Source of the DNA: Micromonospora inyonensis
GTDB lineage: Bacteria > Actinomycetota > Actinomycetes > Mycobacteriales > Micromonosporaceae
Direction of reading: 5' to 3'
DNA length: 64,000 bases
Assembly: GCF_900091415.1 (NCBI RefSeq)
Contig: NZ_FMHU01000001.1
Location: 248,001 to 312,000, forward strand
This document shows, piece after piece, positions 47,569-58,300 of this stretch. Positions within the stretch are counted from its first letter, which is position 1, and each line of letters starts with the position of its first letter. Below the pieces are notes generated by a model. That model searched no databases and was not told where the DNA came from. It worked only from the letters and a program-made list of their open reading frames with translations. The translations under genes and the position numbers were made by a program.

Positions 47569-48390
47569 ATGAAGATTCCCCTGCTGTCGCGCCGGAGCGA
47601 ACCGGCCACCCACGACGGAAACGAGGACACCGTGGAGACCGTCGGCGCGGGCGACCGGGACCCGGCGACCGTGCCGGCCGACGGCGACGGTCGGATCGCC
47701 GCCCCGGTGGCCACCGACCGGGGCGGCGACCGGACCACGTACCGCAGCGCCGCCGCGACGGTCGACGGCCGCGACCACCGGACCGACCCGCCGTCCGTGG
47801 ACGACCGGATCCGTGACCCCCGGGACGCCGAGGCGGAGCGACGGGCCGAGGCCCGGGCGGCGACCGCGCGGGCCGCCACCGCCCGTCCGGCGGACCCGGA
47901 TGCGGACCGGCCCCCCGCCCGACCGGGTCACGACTCGACGACCATGGAACGGACCATCGACCTGGACCGGGAGTCCCGGGAACGGCTGATCGACCGGCAC
48001 CACCCGGACCTCGACCGGGACATCGTCGACCGGCGTGCCCCGGAGCCGACGGTGGTGGCCGGGAAGAAGCCCCGGGCCAGCCTGCTCGCCACGCTGGGGC
48101 TGGTCGTCGGCGTGGTCGGGCTGCTCTTCGTGCTCACCGGCACGCTCGCCGGGTACGGCATCGCCGTCGGCGCCCTCGGCGCGGTGCTCTCCGTGTTCGG
48201 TCTGATCGCCACCCGCCGCCGGCACGTCGCGGGCAAGACCGACGCGCTGCTCGGCATCCTCGCCGGGCTCGCCGCCGTGGTGCTCGGCGTGCTCGCGATG
48301 ACCGGCCAGTTCGACTGGCCGACCACCGACGGCGACTGGGTCAACCGCCTCCGGGAGTGGCTTGACTCACAGTTTGCCGACCGGTTCTGA
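47569..48390 (+). CDS. Acidic/arginine-rich protein with C-terminal membrane segments, 273 aa
   Basis: The first 160 residues are a low-complexity hydrophilic region rich in Asp, Arg and Ala with DRD-type repeats (ERTIDLDRESRERLIDRHHP). Then come three hydrophobic stretches: LLATLGLVVGVVGLLFVL, GYGIAVGALGAVLSVFGLIA and LLGILAGLAAVVLGVLAM, and a short charged tail. The layout matches actinobacterial DUF-type membrane proteins of unknown role. ATG at 47569 has CAGGAGG about 9 bases upstream. Confidence 0.8.
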   Translation: MKIPLLSRRSEPATHDGNEDTVETVGAGDRDPATVPADGDGRIAAPVATDRGGDRTTYRSAAATVDGRDHRTDPPSVDDRIRDPRDAEAERRAEARAATARAATARPADPDADRPPARPGHDSTTMERTIDLDRESRERLIDRHHPDLDRDIVDRRAPEPTVVAGKKPRASLLATLGLVVGVVGLLFVLTGTLAGYGIAVGALGAVLSVFGLIATRRRHVAGKTDALLGILAGLAAVVLGVLAMTGQFDWPTTDGDWVNRLREWLDSQFADRF

Positions 48391-48468
48391 CGGGCACTGT
48401 TGGCGGCACCGGTGATGCACCGGTCGAGCCCGGGCCAACTGGTGGTTCACCAGCGGGGGGCGACATTC

Positions 48469-48499
48469 CTTCAGGGGCGGCGGTTCGCCGCCCCTGAAG
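48469..48499. terminator. Strong bidirectional hairpin terminator
   Basis: CTTCAGGGGCGGCG, loop GTT, then CGCCGCCCCTGAAG: a perfect 14-base stem between convergent genes ending at 48390 and 48542. Confidence 0.85.
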
Positions 48500-48541
48500 C
48501 ATGTCCGGGGCCGGATGCCATGGCGGGTGGGAGGATCTCCG

Positions 48542-49267
48542 TCACCAGGGGACAGTCCCGGCGTCGTCGAACAGCCCTCCGGTCGGGCCGTCGTCCGGCA
48601 GCGTGGCGAGCCGAATGGCGATCCGGGCGCCTTCCGCGGGCGTGCGGGTTCCGCGGAAGCCGTTGAGATCGGTCGCGACGTAGCCGGGGCAGGCGTTGTT
48701 GATTTTGATGGTGGTGCCGCTCAACTCCTTGGCGTACTGGATGCTGACCGCGTTGAGGAACGTCTTCGACGGCGAATACGCCCCGCTGACTCCGCCGAGG
48801 TCGACACCCGGCGTGGTCTGCAGGGTGAGGGAACCGACGTGGCTGGACTGGTTGACGATCCGCGGATGCTCCGAGCGGCGCAGCAGCGGCAGCATCGCGT
48901 TGATGACCCGGATGACGCCGATCACGTTGGTCTCCACCACCGCCCGCATACCCTCCGGCGTCACGGTCGAGGGCTCTGCCGGCCACGCCCCGGCGGTCGC
49001 GGCGTTGTTGACCAGCACGTCGAGCCTCCCGGCGCGCTCCTCGATCAGCGCGGCGGCGGCCGCCACACTCGCGTCGTCGGTCACGTCCAGGGGCACCCCG
49101 AAAGCGTCGACGCCGGCCGCGCGCAGCTTCGCCACGGCATCCTCCCGGCGCTGCTCGTCCCGGGCCCCGACGCCGACACTGCAGCCCAGCGCACCGAGCC
49201 CCGCTGCGATCTCGTACCCGATTCCCTTGTTCGCGCCGGTGACCAGCGCGATCGTCTTCTCGCTCAT
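48542..49267 (-). CDS. Short-chain dehydrogenase/reductase, 241 aa
   Basis: Classical SDR: ALVTGANKGIGYEIAAGLG, LVNNAATAG, catalytic Ser in VNQSSHVGSL and Tyr/Lys in YSPSKTFLNAV, PGYVATDLNG. It resembles carbonyl reductase-like SDRs that act on quinones or aldehydes. ATG at 49267 has no clear ribosome site. It diverges from a LysR-type regulator over 95 bases containing a T-N11-A palindrome, so it is a likely target of that regulator. Confidence 0.9.
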   Translation of the reverse strand: MSEKTIALVTGANKGIGYEIAAGLGALGCSVGVGARDEQRREDAVAKLRAAGVDAFGVPLDVTDDASVAAAAALIEERAGRLDVLVNNAATAGAWPAEPSTVTPEGMRAVVETNVIGVIRVINAMLPLLRRSEHPRIVNQSSHVGSLTLQTTPGVDLGGVSGAYSPSKTFLNAVSIQYAKELSGTTIKINNACPGYVATDLNGFRGTRTPAEGARIAIRLATLPDDGPTGGLFDDAGTVPW

Positions 49268-49324
49268 GCCGGCAATCGTGGCGGCGCGCCGACGCGGAAC
49301 CAACACCGCTTGAGTCACGCAACG

Positions 49325-49339
49325 ATACCCAGCCGGTAT
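49325..49339. promoter_or_regulatory. LysR-type operator candidate (T-N11-A)
   Basis: ATACCCAGCCGGTAT, an ATACC/GGTAT inverted repeat containing T-N11-A, midway between the divergent SDR and LysR genes. Confidence 0.6.
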
Positions 49340-49350
49340 TGATCGGGCGG

Positions 49351-49356
49351 TAGTCT
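49351..49356 (+). promoter_or_regulatory. -10 box (TAGTCT) for leaderless lysR mRNA
   Basis: TAGTCT matches TANNNT and ends 6 bases before GTG at 49363; no ribosome site precedes that GTG. Confidence 0.5.
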
Positions 49357-49362
49357 CGACAG

Positions 49363-50199
49363 GTGGAGATGCGAGAGCTGCGGTACTTCGTCGCGGTCGC
49401 CGAAGAACTGCATTTCGGCCGGGCCGCTCAGCGCCTCGGCATCGCCCAGCCGCCGCTGTCGCGCACGATCAGCCAACTGGAACAACGGCTCGGGGTCGCG
49501 CTACTGCAACGGACCAGCCGCAGGGTCACGCTCACCGAGGCCGGGTCGGTGCTGCTGGCCGAGGCCCGACCGATCCTCGGCGCGCTGGCCGCAGCCGAGC
49601 GACGCGCCCGGCGGGCCGCGACGAGTCAGCCCTCGCTCGTACTGGCCACCAAGGCCGGCGCCTCCGGCGAACTGCTGGCGAAACTACTCGACGCGTACGC
49701 CGCCGAACCGGGTGCCACCGCAGTCGATCTGCTGCTCTGCGAATCCCACCCGCAGCAGCTACTGCATGACGGGCAGGCCGACGTGGCACTCCTGCACCAA
49801 CCCTTCGACTCGACCGCCGGACTCGACACCGAAATATTGAGCACCGAGGGACAGGTCGCCGTCCTCCCCACCTCACATCCGCTCGCCAGCCGGTCCCACG
49901 TCCGGTTGGCGGACGTCACCTCGCTGCCCGAACTCCCGGCAGCTCGCTGGCCCGGCCCCGGCGGCACCTACCCCGACGGCCCCGGCGCGGAGGTTCGCAA
50001 CCAGACGCAGCTCTTCCAACTGATCGCACTGGGCCGCACCACGGTGGTCCTGCCCGAGTCCTGCCGCGCCAACCTGCTGGCCGGCCTGGCCGCCGTGCCG
50101 GTCCTGGACGCGCCGGCCGTCACGACGGTCATCGCCTGGCCACCGCACAGCCGCTCCCGGGCGCTCGCCGGCCTGGTCCGCGTGGCCACACGCCTCTGA
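49363..50199 (+). CDS. LysR-family transcriptional regulator, 278 aa
   Basis: N-terminal winged helix with the usual MRELRYFVAVAEELHFGRAA then RLGIAQPPLSRTISQLEQRL, and a periplasmic-binding-like effector domain with VALLHQPF and VAVLPTSHPLAS. GTG at 49363 follows TAGTCT directly (leaderless); ATG at 49369 is an in-frame alternative. The divergent SDR gene is the likely target through the T-N11-A site; the effector is unknown. Confidence 0.93.
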   Translation: MEMRELRYFVAVAEELHFGRAAQRLGIAQPPLSRTISQLEQRLGVALLQRTSRRVTLTEAGSVLLAEARPILGALAAAERRARRAATSQPSLVLATKAGASGELLAKLLDAYAAEPGATAVDLLLCESHPQQLLHDGQADVALLHQPFDSTAGLDTEILSTEGQVAVLPTSHPLASRSHVRLADVTSLPELPAARWPGPGGTYPDGPGAEVRNQTQLFQLIALGRTTVVLPESCRANLLAGLAAVPVLDAPAVTTVIAWPPHSRSRALAGLVRVATRL

Positions 50200-50426
50200 C
50201 TCCCCACCCGCCGCCCGGGAGAACGGCGGCGACCCTGGTCGACCGTCCGCCGCCGCTCCAGCACGCAACGAATCGCGCGTCCACTGCCGTACAGACGCAA
50301 TGAACATGCGCTTCACGCAATCCTCACGGGTGGATACCGCCGCTGCCGGGCGCATAGCGTTGGAGCAACGGCGCCAGCCCGCAGGCCGCGAGTGGCCGGG
50401 CGCGCCCGACCCCCGGGAGCAGGACA

Positions 50427-51244
50427 ATGACGATGGACGCCTCCAGCCAGCGCTTCCTCATGTGCCGGCCGACGTACTTCGCCGTCGACTACGCGATCAA
50501 CCCCTGGATGGACCCGACCGCGCCGGTCGACGCCGACCTGGCCATCCGGCAGTGGGAGCAGCTGCGGCAGACCTACCGCGAACTCGGCCACACCGTCGAG
50601 GAGATCACTCCGGTGCCCGGCCTGCCCGACATGGTCTTCGCCGCCAACGGCGGCACCGTGATCGACGGCAGGGCGATGGCGGTGCAGTTCCGCGACCCGC
50701 AGCGCGCCGACGAGGCCCCCGCCTACCGGGCCTGGTTCGAGGCCGCCGGCTTCGAGATGTACGACCCGAAGCACGTCAACGAGGGCGAGGGCGACATCCT
50801 GCTCGTCGGTGACCTGCTGCTCGCCGGCACCGGGTTCCGCACCGCGCACGCCTCGCACGCCCAGTTGCAGGAGGTCTTCGGGTACCCGGTGATCACCCTC
50901 CAGCTGGTCGACCCCCGCTTCTACCACCTGGACACCGCACTCACCGTGCTCGACGAGCGGACCGTGGCGTACCTGCCCGAGGCGTTCTCGCCGGGCAGCC
51001 GGGCCGCGCTGCGCCGGCTCTTCCCGGACGCGGTGCACGCGACCATGGCCGACGCCGAGGTGCTGGGGCTGAACGCGGTCAGCGACGGCCGGCACGTGGT
51101 GCTGCCCGCCCAGGCCACCGACCTCGCCGCGAAGCTGCGTGACCGGGGTTACGAGACCATCGGTGTCGACCTGTCCGAGCTGCGCAAGGCCGGCGGCGGC
51201 CCGAAGTGCTGCACGTTGCGACTCCGTCAGGGAAAGGCAGGCAA

Positions 51245-51248
<4 letters not shown>
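50427..51248 (+). CDS. ddaH: Dimethylarginine dimethylaminohydrolase (DDAH)-like amidinohydrolase, 273 aa
   Basis: Pentein-fold guanidine hydrolase releasing citrulline or ornithine-type products from (methyl)arginine. Marks: FLMCRPTYFAVDYAINPWMD, FAANGGTVIDGRAM, EGEGDILLVGDLLLAGTGFR, YHLDTALTVLDERTVAYLPE with the catalytic His and Asp, and the nucleophile Cys in GGPKCCTLRL near residue 261. All residues are present. The stop overlaps the GTG of the ornithine aminotransferase gene, so the two form an arginine-to-glutamate-semialdehyde route. ATG at 50427 follows GGGAGCAGGA; ATG 50433 is possible. Confidence 0.9.
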
Positions 51249-52468
<1,220 letters not shown>

Positions 52469-52476
52469 GCCCTGGA

Positions 52477-52514
52477 CCCCACCCGCCCCCGGCCGGTGAC
52501 GAGGGCGGGTGGGG
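52477..52514. terminator. Bidirectional hairpin terminator after rocD
   Basis: CCCCACCCGCCC (52477-52488) pairs perfectly with GGGCGGGTGGGG (52503-52514), between the convergent rocD and FHA genes. Confidence 0.8.
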
Positions 52515-52520
52515 CGGGGA

Positions 52521-53675
52521 TCAGGCGCGGGGAAGACGCATGGCCATGGTGGGAGCTTCGGCCATCACCGAGGCGGGGGTGTACGGGGCACCGGCGGGCA
52601 ACGCGCCGGGGTGGCCGATCTGCACCCCCGGGTACAGCTCGACCATGTCACCCGGGTCCAGCACCCGGGACTGCTTCGGGGCCAACGCGATGCGCTCCGC
52701 CTCGGCCATCGAACCGCCCGGACGGATGCCGCTGCCGTTGGTGCTCACGTCGGTGACCACCACCGTGCCGGCCCGCAGCTCGAACTTGACGTGGCTGCGG
52801 CTGATCCAGCGCCGGGCCTCGTCGTTGAGCCACTGACCGAGCACGATCCCGCTGGACTGGTCCGGTGCGCGGCCGACCAGCACCGGCTCGTCCGCGGTGA
52901 GCACGAACCGACGCCGGACCAGCCCGCCGATCCGGACCGCGAGGACCTCGGTCCGGGGCCGGGCCCCGGCGTCACCGAGGCGGGTGTTGTGCCGGGGGCA
53001 GGTCGGCGCGCCGGTCCGCAACGTGGGCGGCGGCTGGGCGGCCGGACTCCGCTCCGTCCGGGGGGCCAGGTCGGCGAACGCACCCCCACCGCCCCCGGAG
53101 CCGAAGAGCGCACAACCCGGCTCGGGGCAGCGCCACAGCCGGGAGAGCAGCTTCGTCCCGACCGGTGACGGCTCACCGGCCACCGGGGTCGTACCCGAGC
53201 CGACGTGCGCGACGAACGTCGGGCCGCCCTGTCCCGGCACCGGCGCGACCACCCGGCCCGGCTGCTCGACCACCCAGGGATAGCGTCCGCGCAGCCCGTC
53301 GAAGCGGGCCCGGCTGAGCACCGGCAGGCCGAGCAGATCGGCGACCTCCAGGATCCGGTCATTCGGCTGGTCCAGCACCTCCACCAGGCCGTCGTCGGCC
53401 CAGCGGCGGACCACCATCCGCTCGTTCGAGGTCAGGTCGGCGTCGGAGAGCAGCGCCCGGTGCACGACCGCGTACACCGGGACGCTGTCCTCCTCCAACC
53501 GACGGGCCAGCGCGTCGATGACCATGCCGAGGCGCAGCATGCTCGCCGGCCGACCGGCGTCCAGGTCCTGGTAGCGGATCACCTCGGCCAGGTCGACGAC
53601 CGCACGGGCCAGGGCGGGGTCGGTGCAGACGCGTCCCTCGATCGCGTCCAGCACCTTGCTGATCTCGAATCTCAT
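52521..53675 (-). CDS. FHA-domain protein with a zinc-ribbon-like insert, 384 aa
   Basis: Residues about 1-160 are a helical N-terminal domain of unknown type; about 175-235 hold a candidate metal site (RCPEPGC and CPRHN, C-x4-C and C-x2-H); about 245-350 are an FHA phosphothreonine-binding domain with VLVGRAPDQSSGIVL, WISRSHVKFEL and DVSTNGSGI. Such proteins read out Ser/Thr kinase signalling. No membrane part. The ATG overlaps the pterin dehydratase stop (ATGA). A Ser/Thr kinase lies 8 kb away but no direct link is visible. Confidence 0.85.
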   Translation of the reverse strand: MRFEISKVLDAIEGRVCTDPALARAVVDLAEVIRYQDLDAGRPASMLRLGMVIDALARRLEEDSVPVYAVVHRALLSDADLTSNERMVVRRWADDGLVEVLDQPNDRILEVADLLGLPVLSRARFDGLRGRYPWVVEQPGRVVAPVPGQGGPTFVAHVGSGTTPVAGEPSPVGTKLLSRLWRCPEPGCALFGSGGGGGAFADLAPRTERSPAAQPPPTLRTGAPTCPRHNTRLGDAGARPRTEVLAVRIGGLVRRRFVLTADEPVLVGRAPDQSSGIVLGQWLNDEARRWISRSHVKFELRAGTVVVTDVSTNGSGIRPGGSMAEAERIALAPKQSRVLDPGDMVELYPGVQIGHPGALPAGAPYTPASVMAEAPTMAMRLPRA

Positions 53676-53965
53676 CGCGCGCTCCGGACGATCTCGTCGA
53701 TCCGCCGGGCCAGATCGATGTCACGCTCGGTGACACCGCCGACGGAGTGGGTGGTGCAGCGGAACGTGACCGTCCGCCACCGGATGTCGATGTCGGGGTG
53801 GTGGTCCCGTTCCTCGGCGACCTCCGCGACCCGGTCGACGACCGTGATCGCCTCGGGGAAACTGTTGAGCTGGACGGTGCGACTGATGCCGGCAGGGTCG
53901 CCCGTCCAGTCCGCCAACGCGGCCAGCTTGTCTCGTACCGCCTCCGCGGTGAGCACCTCTGCCAT
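53672..53965 (-). CDS. Pterin-4a-carbinolamine dehydratase, 97 aa
   Basis: Small PCD/DCoH-fold enzyme that dehydrates 4a-hydroxytetrahydropterin. Marks: EERDHHPDIDIRWRTVTFRC with the H-H-P and W-x-x-V motif and CTTHSVGGVTERDIDLARRI with the second catalytic His. Complete. ATG at 53965 lies 7 bases after TAGGGT on the minus strand and lacks a ribosome site (leaderless); GTG at 53974 is a longer alternative. Overlaps the FHA gene by four bases, an unusual partnership with no obvious metabolic logic. Confidence 0.92.
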   Translation of the reverse strand: MAEVLTAEAVRDKLAALADWTGDPAGISRTVQLNSFPEAITVVDRVAEVAEERDHHPDIDIRWRTVTFRCTTHSVGGVTERDIDLARRIDEIVRSAR

Positions 53966-53972
53966 GGTCAGC

Positions 53973-53978
53973 ACCCTA
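53973..53978 (-). promoter_or_regulatory. -10 box (TAGGGT) for leaderless pterin dehydratase mRNA
   Basis: On the minus strand TAGGGT ends 7 bases before the ATG at 53965. Confidence 0.5.
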
Positions 53979-54068
53979 CCGGGGCGGTGCCGGCCACCGC
54001 CCGACCCGAAAGCCGCCCAGCGGGAACCGTCACTGCTCCGCTCCCGGACGGATACGGCGGGTGCCCGG

Positions 54069-54127
54069 ATGGAAGCAGGGGCCCCTTGCTACTCGTTTTT
54101 GTCGTGCAGGGGTCCCCTGCTACCACC
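54069..54127 (-). repeat. Twin-hairpin dispersed repeat, copy 4 (inverted)
   Basis: Plus strand reads GGAAGCAGGGGCCCCTTGCT, then ACTCGTTTTTGTCGTGCAGG and GGTCCCCTGCTACCACC. Same orientation as copy 2 and shares its TTTTTGTCGTGCAGGGGTCC core. Lies 30 bases beyond the desaturase stop. Confidence 0.88.
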
Positions 54128-54156
54128 AGACACGGCAGCGGCCGGCGGCGGGACGG

Positions 54157-55206
54157 TCAGCGCCGCACCGGGCGGCCGGCCTCGTGCAGGTGCGCCAGCG
54201 CCTGCCGGTACGAGTCGAACAGGCCGGTCTCGGCGTACGGGATGCCCTGCTCGGCGCAGTACGCGCGGACGATCGGCCGGGCCCGGCGCAGGTTGCCCCG
54301 GGGCATGTTCGGGAACAGGTGGTGCTCGATCTGGTAGTTCAGGCCGCCGAGCGCGACGTCGACCAGCCGGTTGCCCCGCACGTTGCGTGAGGTGAGCACC
54401 TGCCGACGCAGGAAGTCGAGGTCGTCGGAGGCGCTCGGCATCGCCATGCCCTTGTGGTTCGGGGCGAAGGAGCAGCCCATGTAGAGCCCCCAGAGTCCCT
54501 GGTGGACGGCGACGAACGCCAACGCCCGCCCCGGCGACAGGACGGTCCCCACCAGCGCGAGGTAGCCGACGACGTGCACGGCCAGGAGCAGTCCCTCCAC
54601 CGCCCGGCGCCGGATCGGCGTACGGAACCGGCCGTCCGGGGTACGCCCGACGACGGCGCGTACCGCCGCCACGTGCAACGCGAACCCCTCCAGCAGCAGC
54701 ATCGGGAAGAACAGCCACGCCTGCCACCGGGCCAGCCACCGACCGAAGCCCCGGGTCGCCGCCGCCTGCTCGTGGGTCCAGACCAGCGCACCCGCGCCGA
54801 CGTCGGGGTCCTCCCCCTCGTGGTTGGGGTTGGCGTGGTGCCGGTTGTGCTTGTCCACCCACCAGCCGTAGCTGAGCCCGACCGCCAGGTTGCCGGCGAG
54901 CAGCCCGACCACCTCGCTCGGGCCGCGTCGGCGGAACATCTGCCGGTGCCCGGCGTCGTGCCCGAGGAAGGCGACCTGGGTGGTGGCCACGGCGAGCAGC
55001 ACGGCGACGCCGAGCTGCGCCCAACTGTCGCCCACCGCGACGAACACCGCCCACCCGCCGAGGAAGAGGGCCACGGTCAGTGCCCCGCTCACCACGTACC
55101 AGCCGGGCCGCCGCGCCAGCAGGCCGGCCTCGCTGACCTGTCGGGACAACCGTGCGTAGTCACTGCCCCGCCGCAGCGGAGGATCGACCACGGAATCCAC
55201 CGTCAT
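54157..55206 (-). CDS. Membrane fatty-acid desaturase (acyl-lipid type), 349 aa
   Basis: Di-iron desaturase. The three histidine boxes are complete: HDAGH, HNRHHANPNHEGEDPD and NYQIEHHLFPNMP. Four or more helices (WYVVSGALTVALFLGGWAVF, LLLAVHVVGYLALVGTVL) flank them. The Q-x-x-H-H third box belongs to front-end/acyl-lipid desaturases that act on membrane lipids. ATG at 55206 has AGGGG upstream. A dispersed repeat lies just past the stop. Confidence 0.93.
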   Translation of the reverse strand: MTVDSVVDPPLRRGSDYARLSRQVSEAGLLARRPGWYVVSGALTVALFLGGWAVFVAVGDSWAQLGVAVLLAVATTQVAFLGHDAGHRQMFRRRGPSEVVGLLAGNLAVGLSYGWWVDKHNRHHANPNHEGEDPDVGAGALVWTHEQAAATRGFGRWLARWQAWLFFPMLLLEGFALHVAAVRAVVGRTPDGRFRTPIRRRAVEGLLLAVHVVGYLALVGTVLSPGRALAFVAVHQGLWGLYMGCSFAPNHKGMAMPSASDDLDFLRRQVLTSRNVRGNRLVDVALGGLNYQIEHHLFPNMPRGNLRRARPIVRAYCAEQGIPYAETGLFDSYRQALAHLHEAGRPVRR

Positions 55207-55322
55207 GTGCGCCCCTGTCTCCTCGGGTGGTCCGGCCGCCGGCTGGCGGTCCGGGTCCAGTCTCCGAGCGACGGCTACGCTGAGGAACCCGGCGAACCCC
55301 CGCATCTCGGGTAGGGAAGGCC

Positions 55323-58300
55323 TTACCCCATTCGCTTCACCGCAAACCGTAGCCGGGCCAGATCCCGACGGCGACGCTCGTAGGTGGTGGCGAGTCCGAT
55401 CAACGCGAGACCACCGACGGCGAGGAAGATCCACCGGGGCACCAGGTCCCAGCTCCGGACCATCTCGTGCAGGGCGAGCGGGACGAGGCTGACCCCGCCG
55501 AGTACGACCGGCGCCTGCCAGCGCCGGACCGCCCCGAACAACACCACGCCGAGCGCCCCGGCACCGAGCAGCAGCCGCCGCCACGGTTGCGGATCCGCGC
55601 CCACCAGGACGGCGACCAGGCTCGGCAGCAGCGCCGCGGCGAGCCCCGGGCCGAGGGCGGTCCAGCTCGTCAACCCCGTCCGGGTACGCAGCGCGACCAG
55701 CCCGGCGAGCAGCGCAAGCCCGGCCGCCGGCAGGGTGTACGCCTCCAGCAGCGCGATGTCGGCGACGGCGAGCAGCAGCCACGCCCCGAGCAGCTCACTG
55801 CCCCCGGCGATGGCCGCGAAGACCCACCGTCGGCCGACCGGCTCGCCCGGACGCAGTGCCCGCAGCGCGACGGCCGTGCCCCAGAGCACACAGACCACGG
55901 CGGCGTGCCGGCGCGACCCCACGGTGAGCAGGAACGCCGTGAGGGCGACCGCCTGGGCGGCGGCGTCCAGCACCAGCCCCTCCCCCGGCCGGCGACGGGC
56001 CAACAGGGCGGCGACGCCCAGCACGAGCACGGCCACCGCGAGCACGGCGGATCCGGCCGTACGCAGTGGAAGGTCCGCGGCGAGCGTGGCGGTGACCGCG
56101 AAGCCGGTGGCGGTGAGGGCAGCCCCCGCCCAGCCGACCGGACGGACGGCGGCGAGCCGCCCGGCGACCCCGACCACGACCGCGACCACCAGGACCAGGC
56201 CCAGCCCGGCGAGCGTGCCGGCGCGGGTCGGCAACAGCCCGGCCAACCCGGCCGCGCCCAGGGGCAGCCCGGTACCGGCCAGCACCGGCAGTACCAGCCG
56301 GCGCACGGACGGAGGCGCCGGTGCGGACGCAACGATGGCGGACGCCGGACCCGGTCCGGTCGGCGCGGCCACCGGGCCGGCGGACGGCAGGACGCCGGCC
56401 GGCGGCGCGGGTTCCCCGAGGGCGGGAGCGGTGGTGAGCGTGGCGACCAGCACGCCGGCCGCACCGAGCAGCAGCGAGGACGCCGGCAGCACCGGCCAGG
56501 GCACGCCGGCCGCGCCGAGGAGCACCGGGACGGCCACCGCGCCGACCGGCACGGCAGGCAGCAGCGCCCGGCCACGGCCGAACGGGGTGAACCGACCAGC
56601 CACCGCCACGGCACCCAGCAGCAGCAGGAACGCCACCCCTGCGGAGATCCGCGCCGGGGTCGTCCCGGGGGCCAGCCCGACCCCGTCCGGAGCACCGGAC
56701 CAGACCGACCCGAGCCAGCCGTACGGGACGACCAGCACCCGGAAGGCGGCCGGGACGAGCACCACGCCGGTCGCCACCGCCAGCGCGACGCCGACCACCC
56801 GCAGGCCGCCGTACGGGCGGACCACGGCGGCCCCCACCGCCGCCACCAACACCGCCGCCGCCAGGTAGACCGGCACCGACTCGCCGGCCGGTACGACCAC
56901 CGGCGCGAGACCGGCCACCGGCAGCGCTCCGGCCAGCGCAGCACCGGCGTACCGCTGGAGATCGGGCCAGTGGCGACGGACCGCGACCAGCGCGACGGGC
57001 AGCAGCCCGACGGCGACGGCCGGCCCCCGGAGCCGCCACGGCAGCGGTGGGCCCACCTCGATCTGGGTCACCACCACCAGGGCCGGGACGGCGAGCAGCG
57101 CCACCGTCAGCGCCGGGCCGGCCAGATGCCGGACCGGTCCACCGAGCCGCCGTGCCCGGCCGGCCACCACCAACCCGGTGAGCAGCACCCCGACCAGGGC
57201 CGCGCCGGCACCCACCGGCGCGGCGAGGCCGACGAGCAGGGCGTGCCCGGTCAGGACCACGCCGGCGGCGGCGGTGAGCAGCGGCTGGTACGCCCGGTCC
57301 GCCGACCGGAACACCGCCACCAGCAGCAGGGCCGTCCCGGCGACCAGCCCGAGGGCCACCACCACCGGCCAGGACACGGGCCGTACGGCCGGCGCGGCGA
57401 GCACCGCGACCACGCCGGCGACGAGGGCGACCGGGAACCGGGCGGCCCGGGGCAGCAGGAGCAGGCCCGCCCCGGCGGTCAGCAGCGCGGAAACCGGGAG
57501 CTGCCAGCCCCAGGGCAGGTCCGGGCCGGCCACCGCGCCCTGCCACGGCGGGACGGATCGGAGCACCGCGGCGGCAGCCAGCCAACCGGTCGGCGCCAGG
57601 ACCGCGGACACCATCACCCCGGCCACGACGAGCGCCCCGGCCCGGGGGCCGCTGCGGAGCCGGGTGGGCAGTGCCCGGACGGCAGCGGCCAGCACGAGCA
57701 CCACCACCGCCGAGGTGACGTGCAGGACCGAGGGGCGCAGCTCGGCCACCGGCCGGAGCACCGCCGGGGCCGAGACGACGACCAGCAGCGCGGCGGCGAC
57801 CGCCCGGAGGACCGGACTGCCGGTAACCAGCGCGGCCACGGCCAGGACCAGCACCACCACCAGCAGCGGCAGCCCGGCGGCGAGCGGCGTGCCGAAGGCC
57901 TCCCCCCACGCCAGGGCAGCCACCGCGCAGACCGCCGCCGGGATCAGGGCCAGGGCGTGACCGATCCAGGCCGTGATCCGCCCCGCGACGGCCAGCGCCC
58001 CGCCCGAGGGCACGGGACCGGTCGGGCCCACTGGCGCAACGCCCGTCGGGACAGGGCCGGTCGGATCGGCCACCGCCGGGACAGGGCCGGTCGGATCGGC
58101 CACCGCCGGGACAGGGCCGGTCGGATCGGCTCCGGCCCGGTTGTCGCGCGGCCGGGCGGGGCCGAGCCGGCCCGACAGCACGGCGACCACGGTCAGGTCG
58201 ACCAGGGCGACCCCGGTGAAGACCAGCGCCCACCCGGCGACGCCCGGTCGGGCCTCGACGGCGAGCAGCGGCAGCACCGGCTGCGCGACGACCAGCGCCG

